A stretch of 64,000 nucleotides of DNA from Rhododendron vialii (GCF_030253575.1 NC_080557.1:18177501-18241500); one strand, 5' to 3'; counted from the stretch's first letter, positions 1-12,738 are shown. Notes: generated by a model not told the origin, from the letters alone. Program-made: numbers and translations.

Positions 1-73
1 GTTTTCATAGTATCGTGATGCTTAGGGATATTTGCTTCAGTAGTAGGTGATAGTTTGGTTGCTTGGAGGGGGC

Positions 74-749
74 CAGAGGCGGACTTAGTAAGAGTCACGT
101 GAGGTCACGTGCCCCCACACCTTCTCATACTATTTTTTTTCAACTAAGGTTTTCTTTGTTTTATTTAGGGGTGCAAAGTATAGTTCACACAATTAGGAAC
201 CTTTTTCAAGACATGTACTATAACTTAGAGATTGTCAAATAATTTGTCAAACACATAAAATCAAGTTGATTGGACACTGATAATAACTTGATAAGAATAT
301 TTTATTTATACAAAAATGGTTAGACCGTGTATATTTTATGAGTAAAAGTATTTCAATGGAGTTGTTTCAATTTAAAGTCCAATCAACATAGATTTTTTGA
401 TGAACAATTTATATGACGAGCCCTATCATATGAACGGTTTGGATTGACAAGGGAAGATGTACTTGTGGATAAATTGAACTTGCAGGGAATCTGAGTCCTT
501 TTATTAAGTTAGGAAGTAAGAAAAACATAGTGTGGTTTTGAAGAACAAAACATTAAAACAAAATTCTGGAAAACGTATTTTGTCGCTTCGCAACTCAAAT
601 GAAAAAAAATTTAGTAGAGAATACACATGTGTAGATATGTTCAAAAACTTTGGGAATGGTGTATAATTTTAGTTGACGGTAAAATTCTTTAAGGTTATAA
701 ATGATTAATTGATTATGTGCCCCCACTATAAATAATTTCTCGCCTCTTG
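74..749. mobile_element. Possible hAT-type MITE
   Basis: The ends look like imperfect inverted repeats: CAGAGGCGGA on the left and, read on the other strand, CAAGAGGCGAGAAATTATTT on the right. GTGCCCCCAC occurs just inside both ends. This arrangement is common in non-autonomous plant hAT elements whose ends read CAGTGGCGGA. I could not find a matching 8-bp target duplication, so the borders are approximate. No coding sequence is supported here; the small reading frame starting at 754 shows no recognisable domain. Confidence 0.35.
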
Positions 750-948
750 AATTTTGAGCATGCATCCTTGGTTTGTTTTCTTATGTCGGTTCTTTTGCGT
801 TCAGCAACTACTTATTAAAGACATTTTAACTACTGGTATCAGTGGTATGCGCTTCGAATCTCAAGCTGAATTCAACCTGCAGCCTCCTCTCAAGCAAACA
901 CAGTTCGGTGTGGACAAAAATGGTATAAATCCATGGAAATTGTTGATC

Positions 949-2151
949 GGATAAAACACAAATGGAATTCGTCAACTTGGTCCATGCAGTTTTAATTGGC
1001 TCGATTTACATTCTGTACTTTCCCTTTTGTACCAACTTGGTCCAATTACTAACTGTCGTTAGCTTGTTTAACGCCGAATGGGCCCCTTTTCTGGGGTTAA
1101 AACAGTAATTCTCTCATTTCCCAGTGTGGGACTACTCAAACTTCAACATCACTAGTTAGGAATCAGTGCATGGGCCAAGTGTAGGAAAATGAATAGAATG
1201 CAGGGCACTATTTTTTGTAACCCCTTGGGCTGTTAAGTTAGGTTTAATGTAACCTAGTTGAGTGGTTTGTTATGTCTTTGTTAATGGTTATGACTTGCTA
1301 AATTTGAAACTGAGTTTATGTAATATTCTGACTTTTGGACATGGTTTCTTTATCATGTTGTGACTTTTGGACATGATTCTATATGCATTTTCAGGTTGCG
1401 TTCTTTTGAAAAGTGTTCTTATTTGAATTTTTTTTGCATTTGTTAGTTTTGCGCCAAACTTTATGGGTTATTGATTCGTCTCGACGAGAGGAATCGGAAA
1501 AGTAAATTTTTTTTTACTTTTTATCCAAGTATTTTGAGAAATAACCACTTTGTAACATCAAAATGTCATTCTTTTTGCTAAAAAGTAATTATTTCTCAAA
1601 ATACTTAGGTAAAAGTAAAAAATATATTATTTTTCCGATTTCTCTCGTCGAGACGAATCAATAACCCACAAAAGTTTGGCGTAAAACTAACAAATGCGAA
1701 AAAAATTCAAATAAAGACAATTTTCAAATTTAAGTTAGTTCAAAGTACTATGCAAAAAAATAAGGCATCCTAGTATTCATACCAGTGGTTATGTTGCCTT
1801 ATGACTGATCATGAAAATGATGAATTAGAGAGCAACTTTTTTTTTGCAGAAAACTATAACCAAATTTTGCTCATTACCAAAATCCAAACTTGATACCAAT
1901 GGTTAATATTGAGAATGGAAGAATGAGCTGTATTTTAGTTCAGAGGTATATTAGAGCAAGAGAAGAATGAAAGAATTACTATTTTAACCCCAGAAAAGGG
2001 ACTCATTCGTGTTTGGCGTTAATAGACAGTTAGTAATTGGATCAAGTTGGAACAAAATGGAAAATACAAAGTGTAAATCGAGCCAATTAAAACTACAGGG
2101 ACCAAATTGACACAGACACTTAACTACGGGAACCATTTCGGTTTTTTTCCC
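949..2151. mobile_element. Long inverted-repeat DNA element with an inner foldback
   Basis: Roughly 130-160 bp at the left end (949-1110) reappears inverted at 1975-2151. Both arms contain the block TTTTAATTGGCTCGATTTAC, an AATTACTAACTGTC block and CTGGGGTTAAAA. Inside lies a second, tighter palindrome: 1425-1540 pairs with 1590-1712 around GATTCGTCTCGACGAGAG. The element has no coding capacity, and its long arms resemble non-autonomous MULE-type or foldback elements. No clear target duplication was found, so class and exact ends are uncertain. It lies downstream of the BCD1-like gene, which is on the other strand. Confidence 0.6.
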
Positions 2152-2487
2152 TAAATAAAAAGGAATACGGAATAGGAATTAGCAATACCATCACATGCTA
2201 CAGCGAGACAGTTGCAGAACAATTACCATCAATTCAAAAACCAACATTTTGAACTAGACAACAGAGATAGCATATCCTCCACTGGAATCATCATCCCTAG
2301 CCCCAAAAATTTTACAGCACAGAAAAGAATAAACAAAACAAACAAAGTCAAACAACGGTGACCATCACACAACAATGCCAGTGTACTTTATACACTCGAC
2401 TCTGGAACAAACTCCTCAGAGATGCACCTTCTATAACTGTAACTCAATATTCATACTCCAAAACCAATATAGCATCCAGAGTACTCA

Positions 2488-5400
2488 CTATCCAGGTATC
2501 TCACCTTCCTCTAACTCCTCATCCTCCACTGGGATGCCTCTGCTGAAATCCGGGTTGTCCCTTCTTTCCACTGGTCCCACTTCCTCAGGAAACATACCTT
2601 CCCAATCAAGAAAGTCATCAGGATTAGTTTGTGCAATAAGATCCGAGTATGCATCAATCAACCCTTGCTCAAAATCAAAATCTGTGTCCTCAAACACTCC
2701 TGTGTTCGTGGTCTTGGTGCTGGAGCTGTATAAATTATCCTGTGCTTCATGGGCTTGAGTCTCTAACAATGGCGTGTCTAATTTTTCATGGAATTCCTTC
2801 TCAATTACCTTGTCTTTACCGGGGATGGAATACTTCATGAGATCCAAAACCTGAGGATTTGGAGAGGGGTCATCTTCTATCTCCTCCTCCCTAAAGGTCA
2901 CCCCCTTTGGACTTGGGTGATTACTACTGACAGACTGCTTGTTCTCTATTCTCTGAGGAATGGCATCCTTGATGACTTCAAAATCGCAAGGGTGTGAAGG
3001 AAGAAAAACATGAATTACGGGATACTCCAAAATAACCAAATTTTCAAGTTGTTGGCGGATTGGAGCCTTTATGTCAAACTCCCGGAAAGGTGATTTAGGA
3101 CCCTGCAGTAATAGGACTTTTTTGTGAGATTAGATAGGATATGACTAATAGACAAATGTAATATTAAAAATGGAAACTCCACCTCAAAGAAAGGGTAGGA
3201 TTTACTCAATTCAAAGAGGTTGATGGCAATCACCAATCCAGGCAATTAAGCAAGTACAGAACTAACCAATATCATCATCAGCTCAGATTGCAGAAACTCT
3301 CAACCTTAATTTTAACAAACAAAATAGCTAGACGCAACGGAACTTTTTTCCCTCCTCTCTTTTTCTTGTTATTATGGAGCTTGGAGCCACGCTAAATAGC
3401 TGGGGAGATGACCCCATTTCAAAACGATTTTAGTACATAAATAACAAGCTAGTTCTGCTCGCATTGAACTTCCATGCTTCAGTTATAGACGAATTTTAAA
3501 TGCCAATACAAACTGATGCAAATTTTGAATGAGCAAAAGTAAAGCTTGGGCCCAACCCAATTCATTGCATTTCTTGTAAGATTAGCAGATAGGGAGGAGG
3601 GCTTTGGTGTTGAACAAATGGAAGCTTCTTTATTACTCCCTCCATCCCGCAAAGATGATCCAGTACTCCATTTAGGGATGTCCCAGAAAGATTGTCCATT
3701 TTAAAAAGTTTCAAAAAAAGTAACGAAGCATTCTCATTCTGCACACATTTTCTCTGACCTTATACAAGTTAGGATTTCAAGAAGCATTCCAGCAAGGGGG
3801 AAAATTAGAAAGTTAACAAAAGTACAATGTAATAAATTAATAATTATGTTCCTTTAAATAGTACCCAGATTGCTTATTTGAGGATAAGCTAAGACCCCTA
3901 CAGGGGTTAACCCACCCCATCATTAAGTTATCCCACATGCCCCTCAAACCTCTCCAAAAAGTCCATACCCTTTTTGTGATCTCATTGCAAGGGACAACTA
4001 AGTAAACTCTCACAATATTTCTTTAGCCACCCACTCTTATAGATCCATTTCAACTACCAAACAAACCCTTTCTTAGCTAATCCCTCATTCATAACTAATT
4101 CCCCCTAACATATCCACCCTACTTTCATATCCCAAAACCTTACCCGACTGCCAAGCGAGCCGTAATGGAGAACTGAATCTGGTGACTGGTTTTTGCTCTT
4201 CACAATGGCAACATATCAAAAAAGATATCCAAGTATCACTACAAAGAAAAGTTGGGGGAAAGAAAAAAGAGACCTTCGGATATTTACGGATGAAAAATTT
4301 GAGCGAGTCTAGAGGCTCCTCACAGAACTGCTTCAGCTTGTGATTCCACGGACTGGGTTTTAAATGGTTCTCAATCACCGAGCAGAGACTTTTACTTTCA
4401 TCGACTCTGCAACAAAGTAACATGCATGACGTCAAAGAGAATGCATATCGACCCTGCATTAATGAGAAGTGAAATACTGGCAGATTACTCAGAAACAATG
4501 AAACAGTAGGATAACATCTCAAATGCAAATGAATACAACTCACCCATGGTCAATCAACACAACGTCGTCTGTTGCATGAAACCGCCACTCAATTGACCAG
4601 GAGATGAACTTCTTCCTGAAATACAGTTCAAGAAATTTATCCTCTCATTACACAGAGAAAAAAAAGTTATAAAACCTAATACAGGGGGCAAGGCAGCAGA
4701 TATAGAAAAAAAGAAATAACACTCCAATAAAGCATGGTAACATCCCCACTATTGTCCAATACTAAGGTGAAATGAGAATAAAGTAATAATTCAAGTTGAT
4801 GGATAGCGTGGCATTCTCTCTCTTTCTTCTTTTCCTTTCGCCCCAGAGGTACGAGATCTTTTTTAAATTGGCAAAGAAAATTTCGTTCATCATAAGTGAT
4901 AAAAAATGAAATTGAATAGAATAGAATAGAAAGGTACGGTCTTTTTTAAAAGATGTATACAGGCAGGAGAATAATTACTTTGCTTCTTCTGGAACAAAAA
5001 GCCTCTCCTGCACTAAAGGTGCGCAACAAGCAAAGCCATACGAATAGAATCACAGAAAACATCAATATATAAGAAACCTACCTCCTTTTTGTAGGCTGTA
5101 ACTTCATTAATGAGGAAGTTACACCCTTAGAAAATCGGGGAGAGAGAGAGAGAGAGAGAGCACATTGGAGACAAGATGGAAAAGTATTAAAGAGCAAGGA
5201 GGCAGACATAAAAATTTCTAGGGCTGAGTACAACTTTTGAATAACTTCTATTGACTAATTAATACTAGACAGTGAGTACAACTCACTGCTTGCATAACCA
5301 CAGCTCACTGCTTTTGTTTGGGGTTCGACTCCAACCCGTGTGCCATCAATTCCTATGTTGGGCTAGTCCATACTAAGCCTTGCCCTGGCTTCAATTGGGC

Positions 5401-7136
5401 CTTGGGCCACCTACTAGTGGATGGTGAGATTGGTCCTCTCAATTAGCCGGCTCCTTGGGCCGGAACCGGATACCGAGTTATAAAGAAAAAACAAAAAATC
5501 TTGAAGGACTGATGGGGTATCAAATCCAGAAAATTACAATTCCCCAATGAACAGCACATCAGAAGCTCATGTCTGTATCAACAACATAATGGTTATCTAA
5601 CAAAATTCAGAAAAGCAAACATCAAATTCCAAAAAATCAATGCATAAAACAATGAGTAAGCAGCAAGAACTAAGATCCATGTAGTCAATTCATGGTGACA
5701 ACCTTCATTAAAAAGATAACGACCTGTTGTTGTAATATGATTGATTTGTCTCTCTCTTTGACATTCCACTTGGAAGAAACAGGAGTTTAGTCCTCCGACT
5801 TGCTGCAGCACTCCGAAGGCTTTTTAGAGGGAAAGGAAGCCTAAAATGAGGATATCCGCCCAGCTTAAGTCTCATTCTCTGAGCAGAGTCGGCTACCCTC
5901 TTTACATCCTCAAGCATGTTATAATCTACACGTAGAAGAAGTTCTTCAAAAATAGTGCAAGTTGAATTCAAACCAGAAGATACTGGCAAACTTCCTCCCG
6001 AAAAATACATTTCACCCATATGAGATCTTTAACACCTTACAAAAGATATCAAAGGGAAACAACAAAGCAAATTTCTCAAGCGATCATATGCTATCAACAA
6101 AAAAAATCTTCGACCCAATAACGAAATTCAGAATATAAAGACAAAAAAAAACAACCTCATGCCGCATTACACAATATTCAGTCCGCTCCTTCCTTAAGGG
6201 TTTCTATGGCAGGGGTAATGTGCCCTTTTTCTCAAAAGGGTTTAAGGAACAGGGATCCTCCAAGACTGTTTTCTTCAGGCCATTATCATGATGTCAAACT
6301 TAGAAAAGGCCATAGCTTATCAATGGTTGGTGTTGCATGCCTAAGAAGGAGAGGGGGGGAACCCGTGAATCATCTTTGATGCATTGTACAGCTACTAGCG
6401 ACTTGTGGAACCTGATCTGCTCTAACTTTTGGCATATTGTGGATTGTGACTTCTTCAGTGGCAGACAGTGTGAAGTCCCAGTATAGGAAGGCTTGCCGGA
6501 CACAGCCTTGTACGTGTTATGGAGGTTTTGGAGCAGAATAGGAGGTCCTTCCCTAACTAATGTATAGCCAATCGATAGGAATATGAACGACTTCTGATAT
6601 GTAGTAAAAATGGGCAGTAAGAAGACTTGTATCCACGATTGTATTCTTCTTAGAAGCTTAAGGAAAAACTCATATCTCATCCTACTGCATCCTCTGTGAG
6701 AAGCTATCGTGATATTGTTGAGCTCCTTCGCAGGTAACAAAAGACTCGTTTACAAATATCCAAAAGTATGAAAGGGGTTAATGAATTTAAACAACAAACA
6801 ATGAGTACCCACAAACAACGACCAAGGCAGAAACTTGAGTAATGGTGAATAGGGTGTCACTGTGTCAGCTTTTGGAACAAAATTACTGATTGAGGAGAGA
6901 GAAATGGAAGTACCGGAAAGGAGGAGATTATCATCGAAGTGAGAGAGAGGGACGAACTGAGTCTGTTGCCGCTTGCCCGTGCACCCAGTGCGTTGTTTGT
7001 GAGCTTTGACACAGAGAAGACTACAAGAGCGTGTAGAGCAACCGGGGCATTTGTACTTTGACGGGTTCAACTTGCACTCTTCGCATAGAGGTTTGGCGTT
7101 TGGGTTTGTGGAAGATGGCTCTTCTGGTTCGTCCAT
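2488..7136 (-). CDS. BCD1: BCD1/ZNHIT6-like HIT zinc-finger protein (box C/D snoRNP assembly)
   Basis: Five exons on the minus strand: 7136-6914, 5925-5724, 4615-4544, 4406-4274 and 3102-2488 including the stop. Together they give 414 residues with every junction in phase and GT-AG borders. Residues 18-52 form a HIT zinc finger: C18, C21, C30, C33, C38, C42, H46 and C52. The next part matches plant BCD1 proteins, with the conserved run FLPSGMSKRE in exon 2 and FLPSHPCDFEV in exon 5. The tail is acidic and ends in EEGEIPG. In yeast and animals this family helps assemble box C/D snoRNPs in the nucleus; the same role here is inferred. The chosen ATG at 7136 directly precedes the zinc finger and follows a short CT-rich leader. 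No damage is seen. The introns hold a SINE, a GA microsatellite and a Stowaway-like fragment. Product confidence is high; the exon edges were placed by eye. Confidence 0.88.
3636..3730. mobile_element. Stowaway-like MITE fragment in BCD1-like gene intron
   Basis: TA followed by CTCCCTCCATCCC at 3634-3648 is the typical terminal repeat of Stowaway (Tc1/mariner-type) MITEs. GATGTCCCAGAAAGATTGTCC follows shortly after, as in that family. The matching inverted right end was not found, so this is a truncated copy. It lies in the last intron of the BCD1-like gene. Confidence 0.55.
5139..5160. repeat. GA microsatellite in intron
   Basis: An uninterrupted GA dinucleotide run of about 22 bp in an intron of the minus-strand BCD1-like gene. 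Confidence 0.9.
5265..5497 (+). mobile_element. tRNA-derived SINE remnant
   Basis: GGGTTCGACTCC near 5320 fits the pol III B-box consensus. It is followed by GTTGGGCTAGTCCATAC, a GGCC-rich body, GGCCGGAACCGGATACCG and an A-rich tail. This order is that of a plant tRNA-derived SINE. The A box is poorly preserved and the left edge is approximate. It sits in an intron of the BCD1-like gene. Confidence 0.55.
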
Positions 7137-7216
7137 GAGAGAGAGAGAGAGAGAGGCGGCTTTCGGTTCCGAGGGAGAGTCGGGCTGAGTTAATGCTAGG
7201 GTTCAAGAGAGACAAC

Positions 7217-8322
7217 CATGTTTAAACGTTCAGTTTGGATGGAGGAAAAAGAACATCTCCACCCACCGGTGTAAACGGTTCGGTTCTCATTCCACTTTCT
7301 TTTTAAACCTTCTTTTTTTTAAAAATGATAATTTGAAGTTTAAAAATAATAAAAATAATTTTTTAATTTTTTTACACCGTTTCAAAGATATTAATAAGAT
7401 TTATCAAACAAAATCTATATTGGTAAGAAAATTATTTGCATAAATACATAATTTTTGAGCTTGAAATTACTTTTTTTTCTAAAAGTTCATTTAAAAAAAA
7501 CCCAGAACGAGCCTTGAACATTTTTCAAACTAAATCGAACATTTCGGATGGAACATTTGGCAAACCAAATATATTAATGATGATTTTTTTTTTTTTTTGA
7601 TCCTTAATGATGATTCAGTTTGACCTATTAATTTTAATTTTTTTATTTATTACTCGTGTTACATTTTACTATATATTATATTATATATATAGTTAAAAAA
7701 AAGAAAGGAAAATAACGGCACAGGATGTGTTTTGATAATTAATACCAGTCAAGGACCTGTTGAGAATATTTGTTAATGCTGAAAATGTCCTTAGCGGGTA
7801 TTAATTATCAAACACGTCATTCATCGTCATTTTCCCAAAAAAGAAACCACCATAGACTTCCACCGTCTAAATTTCTATTTGAAACTACTCAAATATCATA
7901 AAAACATGTAAATAACTAAATTACACGATGAAGTACTGTAAAATCAAGTACAAAACTAAATTTAAAAACTTAAAATTTATTACCTTCTTTAAGATTTTCC
8001 ACTTCATCTAGTAGCTCTCTAGAGAATTTAAGATGGGTACATCAACCGATCTTGTGCACAAATGTATCCCTGTCATTACTTTAATTTTTACATGTATATA
8101 TGTAAATTCGGTTCGGTCCGATTTATTCCGAGTTGAAGGGTGAGAAACCGGACCGAACAAATTTTTCCCGATTTGAAAAAAACTAAAACGGGACCAAACC
8201 CTTTACCTCTAGAAACCAACCCAAATCATCGATTTGGTCAGATTTCGACTTTCAATTTGGTCAAATTAAAAATATAAAAAAAAAAAAGTGAAAAAGATGT
8301 GTTAAAGAAAAAGGGGTTTAAT
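7217..8322. other. Gene-free AT-rich intergenic DNA
   Basis: Upstream of the BCD1-like gene. AT-rich with many A and T runs. Around 8105-8210 there is a GGTTCGGTCCGAT / GAAACCGGACCGAAC pair that looks like a degenerate inverted-repeat element. No coding sequence is supported. Confidence 0.6.
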
Positions 8323-8325
8323 TTA

Positions 8326-8475
8326 GGGCCTTTTTGGAACTTAAGGAACAGAAAGAACAGTACGGGAAAAAATTATTTTTATTTTGTTATTTTCCTTTTT
8401 GTTTCGTCTCAAACTAAACAAAGAAAATTTATTTTTCATTAATTTTTTCCTTTGGCATATGTTCCAAACAAACCC
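8326..8475. mobile_element. Small PIF/Harbinger-like MITE
   Basis: A 150-bp AT-rich element with terminal inverted repeats: GGGCCTTTTTGGAAC on the left, and GTTCCAAACAAACCC on the right, which reads GGGTTTGTTTGGAAC on the other strand. It is flanked by TTA (8323-8325) and TCA (8476-8478), a near match to the TTA/TAA-type 3-bp target duplication of Harbinger elements. Confidence 0.6.
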
Positions 8476-8478
8476 TCA

Positions 8479-9280
8479 GATTTCTCCTCATTTTAGTAAG
8501 GGAAAAAAAAGGTAAAACTCAAAAGGCGTCAAATTAAATAAAAATATATTTTCAAGCAAACAATTTTCTGAAGCCATATCTTTAGGGGAATGGCTTCAAG
8601 GGTGACTTAACACATCCAAACTCTTTGTTAAGTGGCGAGTCTAATTTTTCACAAGTCACTACCGTCAACACTCATTTTTTACATTCGTAGCATAAAGTAA
8701 AGGTTTTTCTTCAGCTGTTTCGTACAAGGAATGCCACAACGGAAAATTTGGAGCGCGACAAAAGAGATGAATTTTAGAGAGAGAATTAATTTTTAGGGGC
8801 ATAATAGAGCAACTATGCAATTTCATGATGTGTACTTAATTGGTGATGACATCATGGATGTGTACTTTAGGGGCTCCAAATAGAATACCTACTTAATTTT
8901 CCCAAATGTACGTTGACAAAAATTTATAGTGTTTACTGTTACACACGTGATTTTACCATAATTCCTGGGAGTCGGATCATATTTATTATATTAACCCTGA
9001 TTTTTTTAAAGAAAATTATCATGTTTACATATATTTTTTACCATAATCTCTCAGCGTCGGTGTAGCGGGCCAACCTCAACCCCGTGTACACATTTATGAT
9101 GTCCTCACCAACTAAGCACCCATCATGAAATTGTATCGGGCCCAACTCGTGTTGACTGAGATGAGCCAGACAAATGAGCTAAACCCACTAGATGAGCATG
9201 GACGACCCGAATCTACCTACCACGCATGCCGTCCCCTAAGGGACAGCACACACCACGGGTTCGAATGGAATGTGAGGTGG
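8479..9280. other. Gene-free intergenic DNA
   Basis: No coding sequence, RNA gene or element end was recognised. The stretch 9060-9280 is richer in G and C and contains GGTTCGAATGG, which resembles a pol III B box. That could be a decayed SINE, but no A box or tail supports it. Confidence 0.45.
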
Positions 9281-9285
9281 AGAAA

Positions 9286-12011
9286 TGTAGAGACTCGTAT
9301 ATTTTTTAATTGTCAATATAATTTATTAATGCCGAAATGAGGAAAATATGAGTAATGTGGTGATTGTTTGAATTGAGGTTTAAAGTAATAGAATGGAAAC
9401 TAGAGGGAATAAATGTGTGATTTATTTTTGTGGTGGTATATATAGTGTGTGTATGTATGTAGGAGATAGAATATCTCCTTGTATCTCTCTCTCTCTCGTT
9501 CTGTCTCTCTCCCTCTCTCTCTTACTCTTTCACTCAAAACTCCACCATATACCTCAAAAACCTCAAGGATCCATCTTGTTTTCACTTCTAGAACGAAACC
9601 CTAGGCTCGTATCTTGTTGGGTGAAGCTCAGAGAGAAGATCTCGATTGATTTTAAGGAGTTCGGAGCTAGGGCTCGTTCAAATCTCTTGGGTTTAGATAT
9701 TTGGCTCAAGGTAGGGACTTCTTCTCTTTCTCTATGTGTTAATATGTTGATTTGAGTGTAGAAATCGAGTTTGGATTGTCCTCCTTTGTGTCCTTGAAGT
9801 TTGTCAAAATTTGTAGAAAATCGCCCAAAATCGCGTGGGTATCAATCCCCATGCATGGGTGATCGATCCCCCATTTTCTCTTTGGACCAGTAGCTTCAGG
9901 GATCGATCCCTGGTCATTGAGGGATCAATCCCCCTCCTTTCTAGACAACTTCTTTGCTGTTTTGTGCTATCTCGATCGTATTGAACCCCGATCACTTCTA
10001 ATCCCTTTTGGACACCTCATAACTTATTTCAAGCATGTTTAAATGACTTCCTTTGATTAATTGATGTTAACCTTGTCCCATTGGTCGTCTGTTCTTAAAG
10101 AAAGATTAGTAATTCACTAAATTAAAGCTATGTCCGAATGCATCTTATGTGATTGATTGTATGTGGAAATGATTGTGACGTGTTTATAAAATCTTTGACA
10201 TATCGTTTGATGATATGTATGAGGATGTGAATAAGGGAAAGTCTTAGCATGCATATTGATTAATAAAGTAAGTGTGTGAGTCGGAAGTTGGGATATGGAG
10301 TCTCGTAACGCAAGAGGTGGCAATACGGTAATCCAAGTTGTTAAGGTTCACTGTAACGTAAGGGGTGGCAATACAGTAACTCTTGAAGTGTTGTACTGTA
10401 ACACAAAGGGTGAAAATACAATCAGCGGAGATTTGTGATAAAGCGTCGTGTCGTAATTGTTAGAGGTGCTTGTGTCTTGTGAACTACAGTATATGGCTAA
10501 TTGAGATAATGTCACACTTTAGGGCTCGATTGGATGGTGTATTGGGTGGGTGTATTACACAATACACCCGGATAAGGATTTTATACACCATTTGGCATCC
10601 AATTCTTCCCTTGTATTAATTAATCCCCGTATTCATTAATACACCCAAGAACAGCCATAAATAGCAATAGCTAATCCGGGTGTATATGCCTAATTTTTGA
10701 CCAAAACACCCCTCTTCATCCCCTCCCCAACGGCTCTCCCTCTCTCTGTCTTTCTGTCTCTAACTGCTAACAGAGATAGCAACGAAGAAGAAGAACAGGC
10801 CACCATCACCACAAAAACACACACATAAAATATGTATGTATATGTGAGACTAGAGAGAGACGTACCTAGGTTCCGTGCATATCGGAGAGAGAGACGATCG
10901 GAGAGTGAGGACCAGTGGCCGCCGCCGCCGCTGCTTCTTTTTTCTTCTCTCTCTCTCTCTCTCATACGGAGTAAACGATAAGAACGAGGGGAAAAAGAAA
11001 AATGATTTGGTGTATTGGAACACAGGATAATAAAAATGAACGGTTGGATGGAAACAAATAGATGGCTAGAAAAAATTGAAAAAGTTTTTTAAACTAAATA
11101 AAATTCTAAGTTTTTTTTTAATAATGAGTACATAAAATTTATATTTTAAAAAATTGTTATATTATTTAATTTATTGATATAGTAAATTATTATAACTTAG
11201 AATTGTCGAAAAATCATTAAATACATTAACTTTTGCAATTATATAATTAATGTTAGGCATAATAAAGTTTGGAACTGCATAAGGGCAAAAGAGTCATTTG
11301 ATAGTTTTTTACATCATCTACACTTCCTTCTAATACATCATCCAAACCATCTATTTTTTAATACACCCTCTGTAAATATCACATTAATGTGAGCCCTCCC
11401 TTCTTAACTAATACCCCTTATTATCTTATCACCCCTTCATAAATAATACACCCCAAACACATACGGCATCCAATCGGGCCCTTAGAGTGAAAGAAAAGAA
11501 TGTTGGCATACTTGTGAGTTAATTGTTTATCCATTCCTTTGAGCTACATTCTCTTGCCTTCATTCCCTTGCACTTGTCATCATTTTTGCATATAGATTTG
11601 GTAGAAGATTTCCTATTGGGTTAGTGTAGCTCAACCTATTATCATTTTCAGGTTCAAACGCCGGACATTAACTTGCATGCATCGTATGCTTGGACATGGA
11701 AGACTTTTTGGAAACGTACATTGTGTAGTTACTTAATCATCTTTATAATGACTTTCTTTTGATAAATATGCATTTCTAACATATTCCTACAGTTTTCTTT
11801 TGATTAAAACGTTTGTAACTTCTGAACTTATTCGTACTTGGGCTTAATTTTATTTGGGGCCGGAGTGCCAATGATGTAACTTCTTTAAACTTGGGGACTT
11901 TGGTTTGTAAGTTAATCAGTTGGGAACTTTCTTTTGGGTACTATCTATATAATGTGATGATCTTTTATTGAAATTATTTATTTATTTATGTTGAAAATCG
12001 AGAATGTGACA
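9286..12011 (+). mobile_element. Solo LTR (gypsy-like) carrying a nested MITE
   Basis: Begins TGTAGAGACTCG and ends GTTGAAAATCGAGAATGTGACA, i.e. TG...CA. It is flanked by AGAAA (9281-9285) and AGATA (12012-12016), a 4/5 match expected of a 5-bp LTR target duplication. The termini match, in opposite orientation, the element at 48218-49921 (TGTAGAGACCC at one end, TTGAAAATCGATGGCATTACA at the other). Both also share CCCCGATCACTTCTAA and clusters of ATCGAT palindromes. No gag-pol sequence is attached. Minus the 963-bp nested insertion with its duplication, the LTR is about 1.76 kb, close to 1.70 kb for the other copy. Confidence 0.75.
10522..11481. mobile_element. PIF/Harbinger-like MITE nested in solo LTR
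   Basis: Terminal inverted repeats GGGCTCGATTGGATG on the left and GGGCCCGATTGGATG on the right (read on the minus strand). An exact TTA target duplication flanks it at 10519-10521 and 11482-11484. The ends hold several GTATTA/TACACCC subrepeats. The 960-bp element encodes no recognisable transposase and so is non-autonomous. Its position inside the LTR means it inserted later. Confidence 0.85.
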
Positions 12012-12254
12012 AGATAGGTACTGAGACCCACGTAATAGTATCCCAAAAGCTACTCATTTACTCCTAATTCTAATTTTTTTTACTAGCGTAGGAGTGGGAA
12101 AATTTAAAATACCCCTCAATCTTAACTCTAAATTTCAATTCAACTCTCAACCTTTTAAAAAAATCAATTTTACTCCCAACGTTACCTTCCGTTAATCAAA
12201 ATGCCCATTTCTATTTGAATGACTAACGAATTTCGTTAAAAACTCCGTTAAATA

Positions 12255-12550
12255 GTGTTCTGATCGAATTTCGACGATCTAAGTCGGTCAATGTGTTTAG
12301 AACATTATTTTAAAAGCAGTCGCGAAAAATCAGAAAAAAAAAAGACCGGAAAAAGCTTCATCTAAACAGTTTTTTATTGACTTGTCAAAAAAAAAAAAAC
12401 AGTTTTTAATTGAACAGTTCAATAAAAATTTGCTCAAATCAAGTCATTTTCGGTCTTTTTTTTTTTGTTAATTTATTTCGATTAAACTTAAAATCATATT
12501 TTAAACACATTGAATGACTTGAATCATTGAAATTTGATCGAAATAGGGGT
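12255..12550. mobile_element. Inverted-repeat (foldback) element upstream of kinase gene
   Basis: The left arm (TGATCGAATTTCGACGATC, then TCAATGTGTTT) is repeated inverted in the right arm (AAACACATTGA, then AAATTTGATCGAAAT). The middle holds mirrored A/T-rich pieces around AGACCG and CGGTCT. No coding capacity was seen and the exact ends are unclear. It abuts the CT-rich presumed leader of the kinase gene, so it could affect that promoter. Confidence 0.55.
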
Positions 12551-12599
12551 GATCAACCAGCAGTATGGAGTAGTTCAACCTTTCCTTTCAGCGCCGACC

Positions 12600-12700
12600 C
12601 CAGAAAAAAGAAAAGAACAGCCCTTTCTCCTTTTAGCGGGCAATTCACGTTCTCCTCAACCTCAGGTGCAAACGTGACGACCAATCCGATTCCAAAAACC

Positions 12701-12738
<38 letters not shown>

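Noticed and set aside
6300..6740. Minus-strand open frame of 146 residues
   Set aside because: It lies inside intron 1 of the BCD1-like gene, shows no domain I recognise, and its composition looks like translated non-coding DNA. The adjoining exons join in phase without it.
9125..9340. Small frame with GGTTCGAAT that might be a tRNA
   Set aside because: No cloverleaf can be folded and no A box is present.
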